Shown here one piece after another: positions 18,923 through 27,234 of a DNA stretch of 64,000 bases. The notes below the pieces were generated by a model. It saw only the letters and a list, made by a program, of their open reading frames with translations, made no database searches and was not told where the DNA came from. Within the stretch, counting starts at the first letter, position 1; each line of letters begins with the position of its first letter. The stretch is taken from positions 3,025,131 to 3,089,130 of the forward strand of contig JAOSJT010000001.1 in NCBI GenBank assembly GCA_027493955.1, in the 5' to 3' direction. Both the position numbers and the translations under genes were made by a program. Source of the stretch: Bacteroidia bacterium (lineage in GTDB: Bacteria > Bacteroidota > Ignavibacteria > SZUA-365).

Positions 18923-18949
18923 GTAGCACGATTATTAAATACGTGTTAC
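18923..18949. promoter_or_regulatory. Putative NikR operator before the TonB receptor gene
   Basis: Inverted repeat GTAGCACG-N11-CGTGTTAC, pairing at 7 of 8 positions, with an AT-rich spacer (attattaaata). Its 27-bp span with outer GTA...TAC closely matches the geometry of the Escherichia coli NikR site GTATGA-N16-TCATAC (28 bp). It ends 8 bp before the receptor ATG. The core cacgtattt also occurs in the opposite orientation at 18870-18878, a possible second half-site. Regulation by the adjacent nikR product is inference. Confidence 0.6.
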
Positions 18950-18957
18950 GCCTCCCT

Positions 18958-20793
18958 ATGCACCCGATCAATCGTTCCTTCATCATCTCCCTCCTCATCA
19001 CAGTGGTCTCTCCTTTGGCGCTGCTCGCGCAGGATGCGTCCGATGCCAGGCTGTATCAGCTTCGGGATTCCGTGCTTATCGTGGCGAGTCGCTACGCCTC
19101 GCCTCTGTCGCGCGAGGCGAATTCCATCGTTGTCATCGACGGGAAGGATATCACCCGTATAGCGGATCATTCCATTCTTGAAATGTTGAAATGGCAGGTT
19201 CCGTCAGCGTTTGTGCTTCAAACACGCGTCGGCGGGTATGGTGTCGGTACCGCCGGCACAGGTGCCGTGTACCTGCGCGGTATGGGAGGCAAACCCAACA
19301 CCGGTATCGCCATGCTGGTGGACGGCCATCCTGATTTCATGGGAATCTTCGGTCACCCGCTTCCCGATGCATACGGTATGGAGGACGTCGAGCGAGTGGA
19401 TGTGCTGCTCGGTCCTGCCTCCACTGTGTTCGGCAGCAATGCACTCGGCGGTGTCATAAACCTCGTGACGAGCGATGCATCGAGGAATCTCCTGCGCGTT
19501 TCGGCGGAAGGCGGCAGCTGGGGAACCTATAGTACCACGCTCGGTGCTTCGCGCGTATTCGGCGATCACGGCGTGCAGCTCACACTCGGACGCAACGGCA
19601 CGGACGGACACATTGCGCAGACCAGCTTCACCGGCATGCGTGTGCAGGCCGGGTACGACTGGAAATTCTCCGACGCCTGGCGTCTCTCTTTCCGCGGCAG
19701 GCACGTCCCCTTCACCTTCGACGATCCGACGCGGAGCACCGATCCCGCAGGGCTCGGCACGTACGGGAACATCAAACGCAACATGGGACAGATCATCCTG
19801 CACAACAGAACCGGGGATGTGCAAGGTTCGACGCAAATCTATCTCAACAGCGGCCATCACGAATTCGCCGATGGTTTCGTATCCGACGATCAGGCGTACG
19901 GACTGTCCAGTTATCAGCAATGGCGTCTGGCAAGCAGTGTCAGCGTCGCCATGGGTACGGATCTGATCTCCTACGGCGGGAAGACGAATGTGGACAACAA
20001 GGAGTACTCGCTCCAGACTGCGGGCATCTATGCACTGGCGATGTACAGTCCGCTGGACATACTGCATCTCCGCGCAGGTATGCGCTACCAATATCACAGT
20101 CTCGAACTGAACTCGCTCGCACCCTCCGCTGGCGTCAGCGTTACTCCGATCGGCGGTCTGCGCGTATTCGCCAACGTTCAGAGCGGCTTCCGCCATCCGA
20201 CGCCGCGCGAATTGTATCTCTTTCCCCCGGCCAACGCCAGTCTGCGCGAAGAAAAAACTCTCGGCTACGAAGCTGGCGCCGAGTACCTGCTTCCGGAGGG
20301 GTCCCTTCGAGTCGCGTGGTTCCGCACCGACGCCACGGACCTCATCGCGACAGTGGCCAATCCCTCGCCTCCGCCGCCGATGCGAAATCTCAACGTCCTC
20401 GACGTACAGATGAGCGGATTGGAAGTGAGCGCACAGTATCGCATCCTGCCCTATCTTCTGGGCCGCGTTTCATGGAGCGGCATCGAGCCGGGGGATTTCA
20501 CCGCGTACAATCCGTCACAGCAGTTCAAGTACATGCTGACACTCCTTGCGGGCCCGATACACGGCAGCATTGCCGGCCAGTACGTGCATGAGCTGTTCGC
20601 GGGGAACAAGAACACCCTTCCGCTCGCGGACTATCACACGCTCGATGTCACACTTTCCTGGATAACGCCGTGGGGCGTCGAGCCCTATCTCAAGGGAAGA
20701 AACATTCTCGATCGCACCTACAACCTGCTGCCTGGGTACGCCGCGCCGGGAGTACATTTCCTTGCCGGTTTCCGGTACGCGTTCGAGGGATGA
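18958..20793 (+). CDS. TonB-dependent outer-membrane receptor of the nickel-linked locus
   Basis: A 611-residue protein from ATG 18958; GTG 18943 upstream lies inside the palindrome. Residues 1-25 are a signal peptide ending LLAQ. The plug domain spans about 38-165: SIVVIDGKDITRIADHSI, GAVYLRGMGGKPNTGIAMLVDG, VERVDVLLGPASTVFGSNALGGVINLVT. The rest is a 22-strand-type barrel, including FRHPTPRELYLFPPANASLREEKTLGYEAG, typical of BtuB/FecA/CirA-like receptors. There is no CarboxypepD-like N-terminal domain, unlike the receptor at 60683. It would bring a substrate too large or scarce for porins into the periplasm, probably for the flanking ECF module. Its stop overlaps the next gene. Confidence 0.93.
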   Translation: MHPINRSFIISLLITVVSPLALLAQDASDARLYQLRDSVLIVASRYASPLSREANSIVVIDGKDITRIADHSILEMLKWQVPSAFVLQTRVGGYGVGTAGTGAVYLRGMGGKPNTGIAMLVDGHPDFMGIFGHPLPDAYGMEDVERVDVLLGPASTVFGSNALGGVINLVTSDASRNLLRVSAEGGSWGTYSTTLGASRVFGDHGVQLTLGRNGTDGHIAQTSFTGMRVQAGYDWKFSDAWRLSFRGRHVPFTFDDPTRSTDPAGLGTYGNIKRNMGQIILHNRTGDVQGSTQIYLNSGHHEFADGFVSDDQAYGLSSYQQWRLASSVSVAMGTDLISYGGKTNVDNKEYSLQTAGIYALAMYSPLDILHLRAGMRYQYHSLELNSLAPSAGVSVTPIGGLRVFANVQSGFRHPTPRELYLFPPANASLREEKTLGYEAGAEYLLPEGSLRVAWFRTDATDLIATVANPSPPPPMRNLNVLDVQMSGLEVSAQYRILPYLLGRVSWSGIEPGDFTAYNPSQQFKYMLTLLAGPIHGSIAGQYVHELFAGNKNTLPLADYHTLDVTLSWITPWGVEPYLKGRNILDRTYNLLPGYAAPGVHFLAGFRYAFEG

Positions 20794-21347
20794 GACCGAT
20801 GGAATCCACGACAGACGCCGCTGTGGAGCGCGTGCGCAGCATCCCGCTTGCGGCGATGTTCACCGCGCTCGGCGTCCTGCTGCCGCAAGTGTTTCACTGG
20901 TTCGGTCTGGGCTCGACGTTTTTACCCATGTTCCTTCCTGTGCTCTCCGCCGCGATGCTGCTGCCCCGCGGGCTTGCCTGCACCGTGGCTATTCTGACTC
21001 CGCTGGCGTCGTTCCTGCTCACCGGCATGCCGCCGCTTTCTCCACCCATCCTCCCTCTGATGCTACCCGAACTCGCGGTCTCGGCCTTCGTCGCCTCCAC
21101 CATCCGGGTTCGGTACGGAAAAAACGTCGTCCTCGCTCTCGCCGCCGCGTTGCTGGTCGGTCGCGCATTGCTTTTCGTGATGGTTCATGCCGCGACGGGA
21201 CTTGCCGGAGTACAACATCCGTTATTCGGTCCCGCGATTGTCTTGTCGGGAGCGCCCGGTGTCATCCTGATGTTCGTGGTCATCCCGCCGGCTATCGCGC
21301 TCATTACATCTCGATTCCCGCGTCTGGACGCGGCACGGTTGCGGTGA
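20790..21347 (+). CDS. ECF-like substrate-binding (S) component
   Basis: A 185-residue, strongly hydrophobic protein with about six membrane helices: IPLAAMFTALGVLLPQVFHW, FLPMFLPVLSAAMLLPRGLA, LPLMLPELAVSAFVASTI, VLALAAALLVGRALLFVMV, AIVLSGAPGVILMFVVIPPAIALI. Size and topology fit ECF S components. It lacks the N-terminal MHIxDG metal motif expected of NikM/CbiM, so it may bind a complexed metal or another ligand. ATG 20790 overlaps the receptor stop (ATGA); ATG 20799 with GAGGG 11 bases upstream is an alternative. It sits between receptor and methyltransferase genes and is the obvious partner for the CbiQ/CbiO pair. Confidence 0.8.
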   Translation: MRPMESTTDAAVERVRSIPLAAMFTALGVLLPQVFHWFGLGSTFLPMFLPVLSAAMLLPRGLACTVAILTPLASFLLTGMPPLSPPILPLMLPELAVSAFVASTIRVRYGKNVVLALAAALLVGRALLFVMVHAATGLAGVQHPLFGPAIVLSGAPGVILMFVVIPPAIALITSRFPRLDAARLR

Positions 21348-21348
21348 C

Positions 21349-21954
21349 ATGCACGATATATCCGTAAAGAAACTGTTTTTTGACGAGACCGCACCGCGAT
21401 GGGTACGAGACGCGGAGCAGCGCAGCGCGCACATTGCGCGCATTCTTGCCAAGCACGATCTTCCCCTTACCGCGCCGTTGCTCGATGTCGGTAGCGGTGC
21501 GGGCATACTGCTTCCCTTCATCCTCGCGAACAACGATGACTCCGCTCTCATAACGGAATTCGATATTTCGCGGGAGATGATGCAACACGCCCGCGCCTTG
21601 CATGGCGCACGTTCCGGTGTGCACTACATCCAGGGTGATGCCCATCACCTCCCTTTTCGCGACGCCTCGTACGAAACAGTGATGTGTTTCAGCGTGTATC
21701 CGCATTTTCAGAATCCCGTTGCAGCACTGACAGAAATCCGCCGCTGTCTCATACCCGGCGGCCGGCTGTGTATTTTCCATCTCATGGGACACAGGGAACT
21801 GAACGATATGCATCGCGCCGCGGGAAAAGCCGTTCAAGGCGACGTCATTCCTCCCGCCGACGCCTTGTCGCTTTTGTTGGCAAAAAACGATTTTACTCCG
21901 TATGTTGTCAGGGAACTGAGCGATCTCTATCTCATTATCGCGCGGCGGAGCTGA
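21349..21954 (+). CDS. Class I SAM-dependent methyltransferase (UbiE/type 11-like)
   Basis: A 201-residue protein with a class I methyltransferase fold. The SAM-binding motif I is LLDVGSGAGILLPFIL, an acidic strand-2 end lies in ITEFDISREMM, motif II region is YIQGDAHHLPFRDASYETVMCF, and motif III is RCLIPGGRLCIFHLMG. The C-terminal part has several histidines (HLMGHRELNDMHR). It starts one base after the S-component stop, so it is surely cotranscribed. The substrate is unknown. In this context it may modify an imported chelator or a nickel-tetrapyrrole-type ligand, but nothing in the sequence proves that. Confidence 0.85.
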   Translation: MHDISVKKLFFDETAPRWVRDAEQRSAHIARILAKHDLPLTAPLLDVGSGAGILLPFILANNDDSALITEFDISREMMQHARALHGARSGVHYIQGDAHHLPFRDASYETVMCFSVYPHFQNPVAALTEIRRCLIPGGRLCIFHLMGHRELNDMHRAAGKAVQGDVIPPADALSLLLAKNDFTPYVVRELSDLYLIIARRS

Positions 21955-22216
21955 CGTCGGTACAGACGTCCGTACAGTTGCACTTTCAGCAGACGCTCCG
22001 CACACGGCAGCTGGTGCCGCGGCGGTACGGTGGCCCATGGTATCACGCACAAGATACCGCCTCCTCCGCACCGGGCCTGAAATTTCCGGCGTACCGAACT
22101 TTTGGGTCTCGTTCATCTTCATCATTCGGAAGGACGCATATCAGAAACAAAACAGACTGGATTTTCGTAGCACGTTGTATTGTCTGTTCACTTCAATTCA
22201 CATTAAGAGGGTTCCC

Positions 22217-22915
22217 ATGAAACGCATTGCGACGCTTTTTCTCCTGACAATTTTCCTTGCCGGCTCTGCGAGCGCCCAGGAAAAGACCGGTTTCGCCGGC
22301 CGGCCCATTACCAACAATCTCTTTGCCCCGACCGGAAACACTCTGCATCAGGGTGAGTTCACCATCGGCATCGGTCCCGTCGAATATGGTATTACCGAGA
22401 ATGTGCAGATCGGGACGAATCTTCTCCTCTTCATTCTGCAATACTATAATGCCGACCTGAAAGTATCTTTCATCAACACGGAAGAGCGCGCTTTCGCGGC
22501 TGGTGTCGGGGTGGGGTACTTCAATCTCAAGGTGTTCGGTGCCGATGCCGGCTTCACATCCTTCTCCCCCTACATCGCCTACAGCATGCCCGTCGGTCCC
22601 TCAACCCGCCTGCACCTCGGGGCGAATTACACGCATTTCGAAGCCGACGTCGATATTGATGACGCCGAGGAGCTGAATGCTTCCACCGAAGGAACGTCCG
22701 TGAATGCTGGAATCGAGCACAGCCTCTCCAACAAGACCAAGTTCGTCGGCGATCTGGGCTACGATATCGAATTTGAAGGTGTGCGACTGGGCGGCGGTGT
22801 TCTCTGGGGCTGGGACAGCTTCCGCCTCAAGCTCGGCTTGCAGTACTTCTCGCCGAAAGGTTATACCGGCTACGTGTTACCCTACATCGGCCTGTGGTGG
22901 CGTTTCGACGGATGA
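22217..22915 (+). CDS. Outer-membrane beta-barrel protein
   Basis: A 232-residue protein. ATG 22217 follows AAGAGGG, and residues 1-21 form a signal peptide (MKRIATLFLLTIFLAGSASAQ). The rest alternates polar and apolar residues in likely beta-strands, with ITENVQIGTNLLLFILQYY, AGVGVGYFNLKVFGADAG and a final strand ending YVLPYIGLWWRFDG. The family is not recognised; it looks like a small conserved barrel of Bacteroidota type. A 262-bp gap separates it from the methyltransferase, so it may be outside that operon. It is followed closely by a strong terminator. Confidence 0.82.
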   Translation: MKRIATLFLLTIFLAGSASAQEKTGFAGRPITNNLFAPTGNTLHQGEFTIGIGPVEYGITENVQIGTNLLLFILQYYNADLKVSFINTEERAFAAGVGVGYFNLKVFGADAGFTSFSPYIAYSMPVGPSTRLHLGANYTHFEADVDIDDAEELNASTEGTSVNAGIEHSLSNKTKFVGDLGYDIEFEGVRLGGGVLWGWDSFRLKLGLQYFSPKGYTGYVLPYIGLWWRFDG

Positions 22916-22944
22916 TCACCATTCCGGTACATCGTGTCAGTTAC

Positions 22945-22973
22945 AAGGCGCATCGAGATGCGCCTTTATTTTT
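22945..22973 (+). terminator. Rho-independent terminator
   Basis: Stem aaggcgcatc (22945-22954) / gatgcgcctt (22957-22966) followed by tattttt. It lies 30 bp after the barrel-protein stop. Confidence 0.92.
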
Positions 22974-23123
22974 GCACAAGAGTACCCGAGAGTGAAGCGG
23001 ACGCGCTCCGACGGCTTGGTTCGAAGCCCATACAGAGAGAGCATCGTCACGGGGGCAGGCGTCATCAACGTCCGCTGATTTCCACGATACACGTGCTCCG
23101 GCAGACCCTCAGGCAGTAAAGGA

Positions 23124-23150
23124 AACGCCCCGCCGTAGAGGCGGGGCGTT
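23124..23150 (-). terminator. Rho-independent terminator of the korAB transcript
   Basis: Perfect 11-bp stem aacgccccgcc (23124-23134) / ggcggggcgtt (23140-23150) with a five-base loop. Read on the minus strand it is followed by tttccttt. It lies 26 bp beyond the korB stop. Confidence 0.9.
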
Positions 23151-23175
23151 GAAGGTCAATGGGTATGGCGTAGGA

Positions 23176-24213
23176 TCAGTTCTCGGCAATTTCCCAGATC
23201 TGCCCTTCGTGCAGCAGTTCATCGAGCGTCTTGCTTTTCGCCTTGGCCTTTGCCGTCGCCATTTGTGCATCGAGTTCCGCTTCGTACACACTGCGCTCGA
23301 TATCGAGCAGAACACCGAGAACGGAAGGGAAGCCGGGTTGCTCGCTCATTTCGGCAAGGATGAACGCGAGCTCTTTCGATTTTTCGTCATGGACGAGGAG
23401 GTCGTTCACACTATACTCCTTGAGGGAGACCACCGTCGGCATGAACCCATCGAGACGAATGCCCTTGTCGTCTTCCTTACCAAACAGCAACGGCTTACCG
23501 TGCTCGAGGAAGATCGTGTGATCGTCTTTGGTCTCCTTGTCGGTGTAAATCTCGTACGCGCCATCATTGAAAATGGGGCAATTCTGCATCACATCGATGT
23601 AGGATGTACCCTTGTGCTGATGCATGCGGATGAGCATATCCCGAAGATGCTTCGGATCGCGGTCCATCGAGCGTGCCACGAAGGTCCCCTCCGCACCCAG
23701 AGCCATCAGCGCGGGATTGAACGGATGGTCAATGACGCCCTGCGGACTGGATTTGCTCTTCTGTCCATGCGTTGACGTCGGCGAATATTGGCCCTTGGTC
23801 AGCGCATAGATGCGGTTGTTGAACATCATGATGTTGATGTCGATATTCCTGCGCAAGGCATGGATGAAGTGGTTGCCGCCGATGGAAAGGCAATCGCCGT
23901 CACCGGTGGAGACCCAGACGGACAGGTTCGGATGCGCGGCCTTGAGTCCGGAGGCAATCGCGACGGCGCGCCCGTGAATGCCGTGCAGCCCGTATGTGGC
24001 CATGTAGTACGGGAAGCGGCTGGAGCAACCGATTCCGGCGATGATGGCGATATCTTCTTTCGGCACGCCGACTTCCGGCAGCGCTTTCTGGAGTTGCGAC
24101 AGGATGGAGTAGTCACCGCAACCGGGGCACCAGCGGACGTCCTGGTCGGAAACGAGGTCTTTCGGGGTAAACTTCGCCACCTGGGGTTCGAGGGTTGATT
24201 CATCTATACTCAT
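23176..24213 (-). CDS. korB: 2-oxoacid:ferredoxin oxidoreductase, beta subunit (2-oxoglutarate type)
   Basis: A 345-residue TPP-binding beta subunit: DVRWCPGCGDYSILSQLQ at the N-terminus, GIGCSSRFPYYM, the TPP/Mg motif VSTGDGDCLSIGGNH, and NNRIYALTKGQYSPTS. The Cys residues in WCPGCG and GIGCSS fit the cluster-binding set of this family. With KorA it interconverts 2-oxoglutarate plus CoA and succinyl-CoA plus CO2 using ferredoxin. I prefer the 2-oxoglutarate assignment over pyruvate from the two-subunit layout. GAGAGG precedes ATG 24213, 10 bp after the korA stop. Confidence 0.92.
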   Translation of the reverse strand: MSIDESTLEPQVAKFTPKDLVSDQDVRWCPGCGDYSILSQLQKALPEVGVPKEDIAIIAGIGCSSRFPYYMATYGLHGIHGRAVAIASGLKAAHPNLSVWVSTGDGDCLSIGGNHFIHALRRNIDINIMMFNNRIYALTKGQYSPTSTHGQKSKSSPQGVIDHPFNPALMALGAEGTFVARSMDRDPKHLRDMLIRMHQHKGTSYIDVMQNCPIFNDGAYEIYTDKETKDDHTIFLEHGKPLLFGKEDDKGIRLDGFMPTVVSLKEYSVNDLLVHDEKSKELAFILAEMSEQPGFPSVLGVLLDIERSVYEAELDAQMATAKAKAKSKTLDELLHEGQIWEIAEN

Positions 24214-24223
24214 AACATGCCTC

Positions 24224-26098
24224 TCATTTCAACGACGTGAGAATTTCATTCGCCCGGGCTTTGATTTCGCTCGGGGTGAAGGGCAGCCCCTGCACCTTGT
24301 TTATCGATTCCGTCTCGACGAGATACTTTGCGCGCAGCACAAAAGCCAACTGCCCGAGATTGAGTTCCGGTATCAGAATTTTCTTGTGGCGTTTGAGAAG
24401 TTCACCAAGATTTGTCGGGAAGGGATTGAGATACTTGATGTGAATATGGGCGACGGATTTTCCTTCCTTCACCATGTCTTCCACCGCGACACGAATGGAG
24501 CCGTAGGTTCCGCCCCAACCGACAATTGCGAGGTCGGCGTTCTCGGCACCGAACACGGTCTGTTCCGGGATATCATTGGCGATGCCCGCTACCTTGTTCG
24601 CGCGCATCTCCACCATGAACTGGTGGTTTGCCGGATCGTGGCTGACATTACCGGTGATATGCTGCTTCTCGAGTCCGCCGATACGATGCTCAAAACCGGC
24701 CATACCGGGTACGGCCCAGGGACGGGAGAGATGCTCGTCGCGCTGGTACGGTTTGTAGGTTTCCGGATCGGAGGCGAAGGGAACGGAAATATCCGGGAGA
24801 TCCTCCGCCTTAGGCAGCAGCCAGGGTTCGCTGCCATTTGCGATGTACCCGTCCGTAAGCAGGATAACCGGCGTCATATACTTCAGCGCGATCCGTGCGG
24901 CTTCAAACACCATGTGAAAACAGTTCGCGGGTGTATTCGCGGCGATGACTGGTACAGGCGCTTCACCGTTCCGGCCATAGATGGCCTGGATCAGATCCGC
25001 CTGTTCCGTTTTTGTGGGCAAGCCCGTGCTCGGGCCGCCGCGCTGCACATTGATGATCACGAGGGGCAGTTCGACCATGAGAGCCAGACCGATGGCTTCC
25101 TGTTTCAGCGCCATACCGGGACCACTGGTACTGGTAAAGGCGAGCGAACCGCCATAGGCGGCGCCGATGGCCGTACAGATGCCGGCAATTTCGTCTTCCG
25201 CCTGGAAGGTCCGGAAATCGAAATGCTTCAGCGCCGAAAGCTCGTGGAGAATTTCACTGGCAGGAGTGATGGGGTAGCTCCCGAGAAAACCGGGCAGCTT
25301 CGCCTTGATGGATGCGGCTATGGCACCCAGCGCGGTCGCCTCGTTGCCGGTGAGATTGCGGTACGTCCCCGCGGGAAGATCCGCTGCGCGCACCGTGTAG
25401 CGTGTATTGAAAATCTGAGTGATTTCGCCGAAATTGTGTCCCGCCCGGAGAGCTTTTTCGTTTGCATTGGCGATTTCCGGCTTGTTGCCGAATTTCGTCT
25501 GTATCCACTCAAGCGTGGCGTCCATAGGACGATCATAGAGCCAATACAGGAGACCCAGCGCGAAGAAATTCTTCGAACGGGTGATCTCGCGAAGAGTCAG
25601 GCCACTGTCCTCCAGCGCATTCGCTGTGAGCGTGGTGATGGGTACGGTAAAGAGCTGATATCCTTTGAGCGAATCGTCCTCGAGGGGATTGCTCTCGTAT
25701 TTTGCCAGTTTCAGATTTTTTGCATCGAAAGCATCAGCGTTGACGATGATATTCCCGCCTTCCCGCACATTCTTGAGATTGACCTTGAGTGCGGCAGGAT
25801 TCATGGCGATCAACGTGTCGTACTTGTCTCCCGGCGTGTAGATATTCTTGCTTCCGAAGTGGAGCTGGAAACCGGACACACCGTACAGTGTGCCGGCCGG
25901 GGCCCGAATTTCGGCCGGGTAATCCGGGAAAGTACTCAGATCGTTACCGACCTGCGCCGTCGTCGTGGTAAATTGCGTACCGGTAAGCTGCATACCGTCG
26001 CCAGAGTCACCGGCAAAGCGGATGACGACATGTTCGACGTCGACAAAATCGACGGTCTTCGTCGATTTGCCATTCGCCGTTTCTACTGTGGTTGCCAT
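24224..26098 (-). CDS. korA: 2-oxoacid:ferredoxin oxidoreductase, fused gamma-alpha subunit
   Basis: A 624-residue fusion. The N-terminal gamma-type domain (about 20-205) begins VVIRFAGDSGDGMQLTG, with FPDYPAEIRAPAGTLYGVSGFQ. The alpha pyrimidine-binding domain (about 235-450) has LPGFLGSYPITPASEI, AEDEIAGICTAIGAAYGG and TSTSGPGMALKQEAIGLALM. A C-terminal swivel domain has IVGWGGTYGSIRVAVEDM. The fused gamma-alpha arrangement is typical of KorA/VorA-type enzymes in Bacteroidota and Chlorobiota. The enzyme may serve an oxidative or reductive TCA step; the window holds no other gene to decide. It is first in a two-gene operon with korB. Confidence 0.92.
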   Translation of the reverse strand: MATTVETANGKSTKTVDFVDVEHVVIRFAGDSGDGMQLTGTQFTTTTAQVGNDLSTFPDYPAEIRAPAGTLYGVSGFQLHFGSKNIYTPGDKYDTLIAMNPAALKVNLKNVREGGNIIVNADAFDAKNLKLAKYESNPLEDDSLKGYQLFTVPITTLTANALEDSGLTLREITRSKNFFALGLLYWLYDRPMDATLEWIQTKFGNKPEIANANEKALRAGHNFGEITQIFNTRYTVRAADLPAGTYRNLTGNEATALGAIAASIKAKLPGFLGSYPITPASEILHELSALKHFDFRTFQAEDEIAGICTAIGAAYGGSLAFTSTSGPGMALKQEAIGLALMVELPLVIINVQRGGPSTGLPTKTEQADLIQAIYGRNGEAPVPVIAANTPANCFHMVFEAARIALKYMTPVILLTDGYIANGSEPWLLPKAEDLPDISVPFASDPETYKPYQRDEHLSRPWAVPGMAGFEHRIGGLEKQHITGNVSHDPANHQFMVEMRANKVAGIANDIPEQTVFGAENADLAIVGWGGTYGSIRVAVEDMVKEGKSVAHIHIKYLNPFPTNLGELLKRHKKILIPELNLGQLAFVLRAKYLVETESINKVQGLPFTPSEIKARANEILTSLK

Positions 26099-26148
26099 AA
26101 TTCTGCCTTCAAACCTTTGTCAATCAAGCAGTTCCGTGAAATATAGAA

Positions 26149-26167
26149 TGTCCCCGTGACGGGGACA
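26149..26167 (-). terminator. Hairpin after rplI
   Basis: Stem tgtcccc / ggggaca with loop gtgac. Outer bases gaatg / cattc can also pair. It is 38 bp beyond the rplI stop and before korA on the same strand; the downstream T-run is weak. Confidence 0.6.
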
Positions 26168-26204
26168 AGGTCATTCTCTGGTACGTCGGCTGGAGAAAGG
26201 CCCG

Positions 26205-26660
26205 TCAGTTTTCCTGGCGGACCACCCAGACCTTTACTTTTGCCACGACATCGGTATGCAATTTCACCTTGACCGTATAGATGCCGAGCACCTTGATGGG
26301 TTCGTCGATCTCGATCTTGCGACGGTCGATAGAGAAGCCCTTCTCGGCAAGTTTTTCCGCGACCATTTCCTTGGTCACCGTACCGAACAGCTTGTCTTCT
26401 TCACCGACCTGCATGGCGATGGTGATGGCGTTTTCGTGTTTCTCGAGCTCGGCGGCGATATCGGCGGCGGCTTTGAGTTCACGGTTCATTTTCACGCTGA
26501 GGCGCTTTTTCTCTTCCTCGAGCACGCTCAGGTTACCCTTGGTGGCCACGTACGCGAATCCGCGGGGGAGAAGAAAGTTACGTGCGTAGCCGTCCTTGAC
26601 GGTGACGACTTCACCCATCTTCCCGATGGAATCGATATTCTGGCGCAAAATGACTTTCAT
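26205..26660 (-). CDS. rplI: 50S ribosomal protein L9
   Basis: A 151-residue protein beginning MKVILRQNIDSIGKMGEVVTVKDGYARNFLLPRG, the classic L9 N-terminal domain, followed by the long helix (about 40-75) and the C-terminal domain with LFGTVTKEMVAEKL and VLGIYTVKVKLHTDV. It binds 23S rRNA at the L1 stalk base. GGAGTACAGC precedes ATG 26660. It lies 27 bp after ssb on the same strand; the rpsR gene usually found just before it is absent. Confidence 0.97.
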   Translation of the reverse strand: MKVILRQNIDSIGKMGEVVTVKDGYARNFLLPRGFAYVATKGNLSVLEEEKKRLSVKMNRELKAAADIAAELEKHENAITIAMQVGEEDKLFGTVTKEMVAEKLAEKGFSIDRRKIEIDEPIKVLGIYTVKVKLHTDVVAKVKVWVVRQEN

Positions 26661-26687
26661 GCTGTACTCCGAACAGGAAATTTGTTG

Positions 26688-27191
26688 CTAATCTTTTCGT
26701 GAATCCGCGATGTGATCCGCATCCACGTTGAAATACATGTCCTCGCTGCTTTCGAACAGCTCGAACAAGTGGTCTTCCTCACCGTCGGCAAAGAGATCGT
26801 GCTCGTCATAGGATTCGCCGAACTGTTCCATACCGTTAGCGCGGGAGAATTTATTGAGAAATTGAATTCTGCGTGCCTTGACTTCGAGAATGCTCCTGTA
26901 GCCGCCGTCGTCGGTTTTCCAGTTACGTGACTGCAGTTCGCCTTCGACCAGAACCGCGCTGCCTTTCCGCAAACGCAGGTGGCAGCTTTCCGCAAGCTTG
27001 TTCCAGGCGACGATGCCGATATAGCATACATCTTCCTGCCAGGCGTTGGAGCGATCCTTGTACCGCCGATTCGACGCTATGGAGAAATTGACGACCGGGG
27101 TGTTATTGGAGGTTGTCCGGTACACAGGATCCTTCGTCAGGTTGCCCACGATCAGCACGTAGTTGAGTTCCGGCATTTTCAGGTCTGCCAT
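26688..27191 (-). CDS. ssb: Single-stranded DNA-binding protein
   Basis: A 167-residue OB-fold protein: LNYVLIVGNLTKDPVYRTTSNNTPVVNFSIASNRRY, CYIGIVAWNKLAESC, LRKGSAVLVEGELQSRNWKTDDG. The C-terminal tail is acidic (DLFADGEEDHLFELFESSED) but ends DADHIADSRKD rather than the usual DDDIPF-like tip that recruits partner proteins. It may thus be a specialised SSB or a variant tail. GAGGAAG precedes ATG 27191. It lies between rpsF and rplI, the common ribosomal-operon position. Confidence 0.93.
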   Translation of the reverse strand: MADLKMPELNYVLIVGNLTKDPVYRTTSNNTPVVNFSIASNRRYKDRSNAWQEDVCYIGIVAWNKLAESCHLRLRKGSAVLVEGELQSRNWKTDDGGYRSILEVKARRIQFLNKFSRANGMEQFGESYDEHDLFADGEEDHLFELFESSEDMYFNVDADHIADSRKD

Positions 27192-27234
27192 TACGCTTCC
27201 TCGTCGTTAGGAAATCTTCTCGGACCGATACGGA

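Noticed and set aside
24386-26146. 586-codon open frame on the plus strand opposite korA
   Set aside because: It is antisense to a gene with strong family motifs, and long shadow frames are expected in GC-rich coding DNA. The translation has no recognisable domain.
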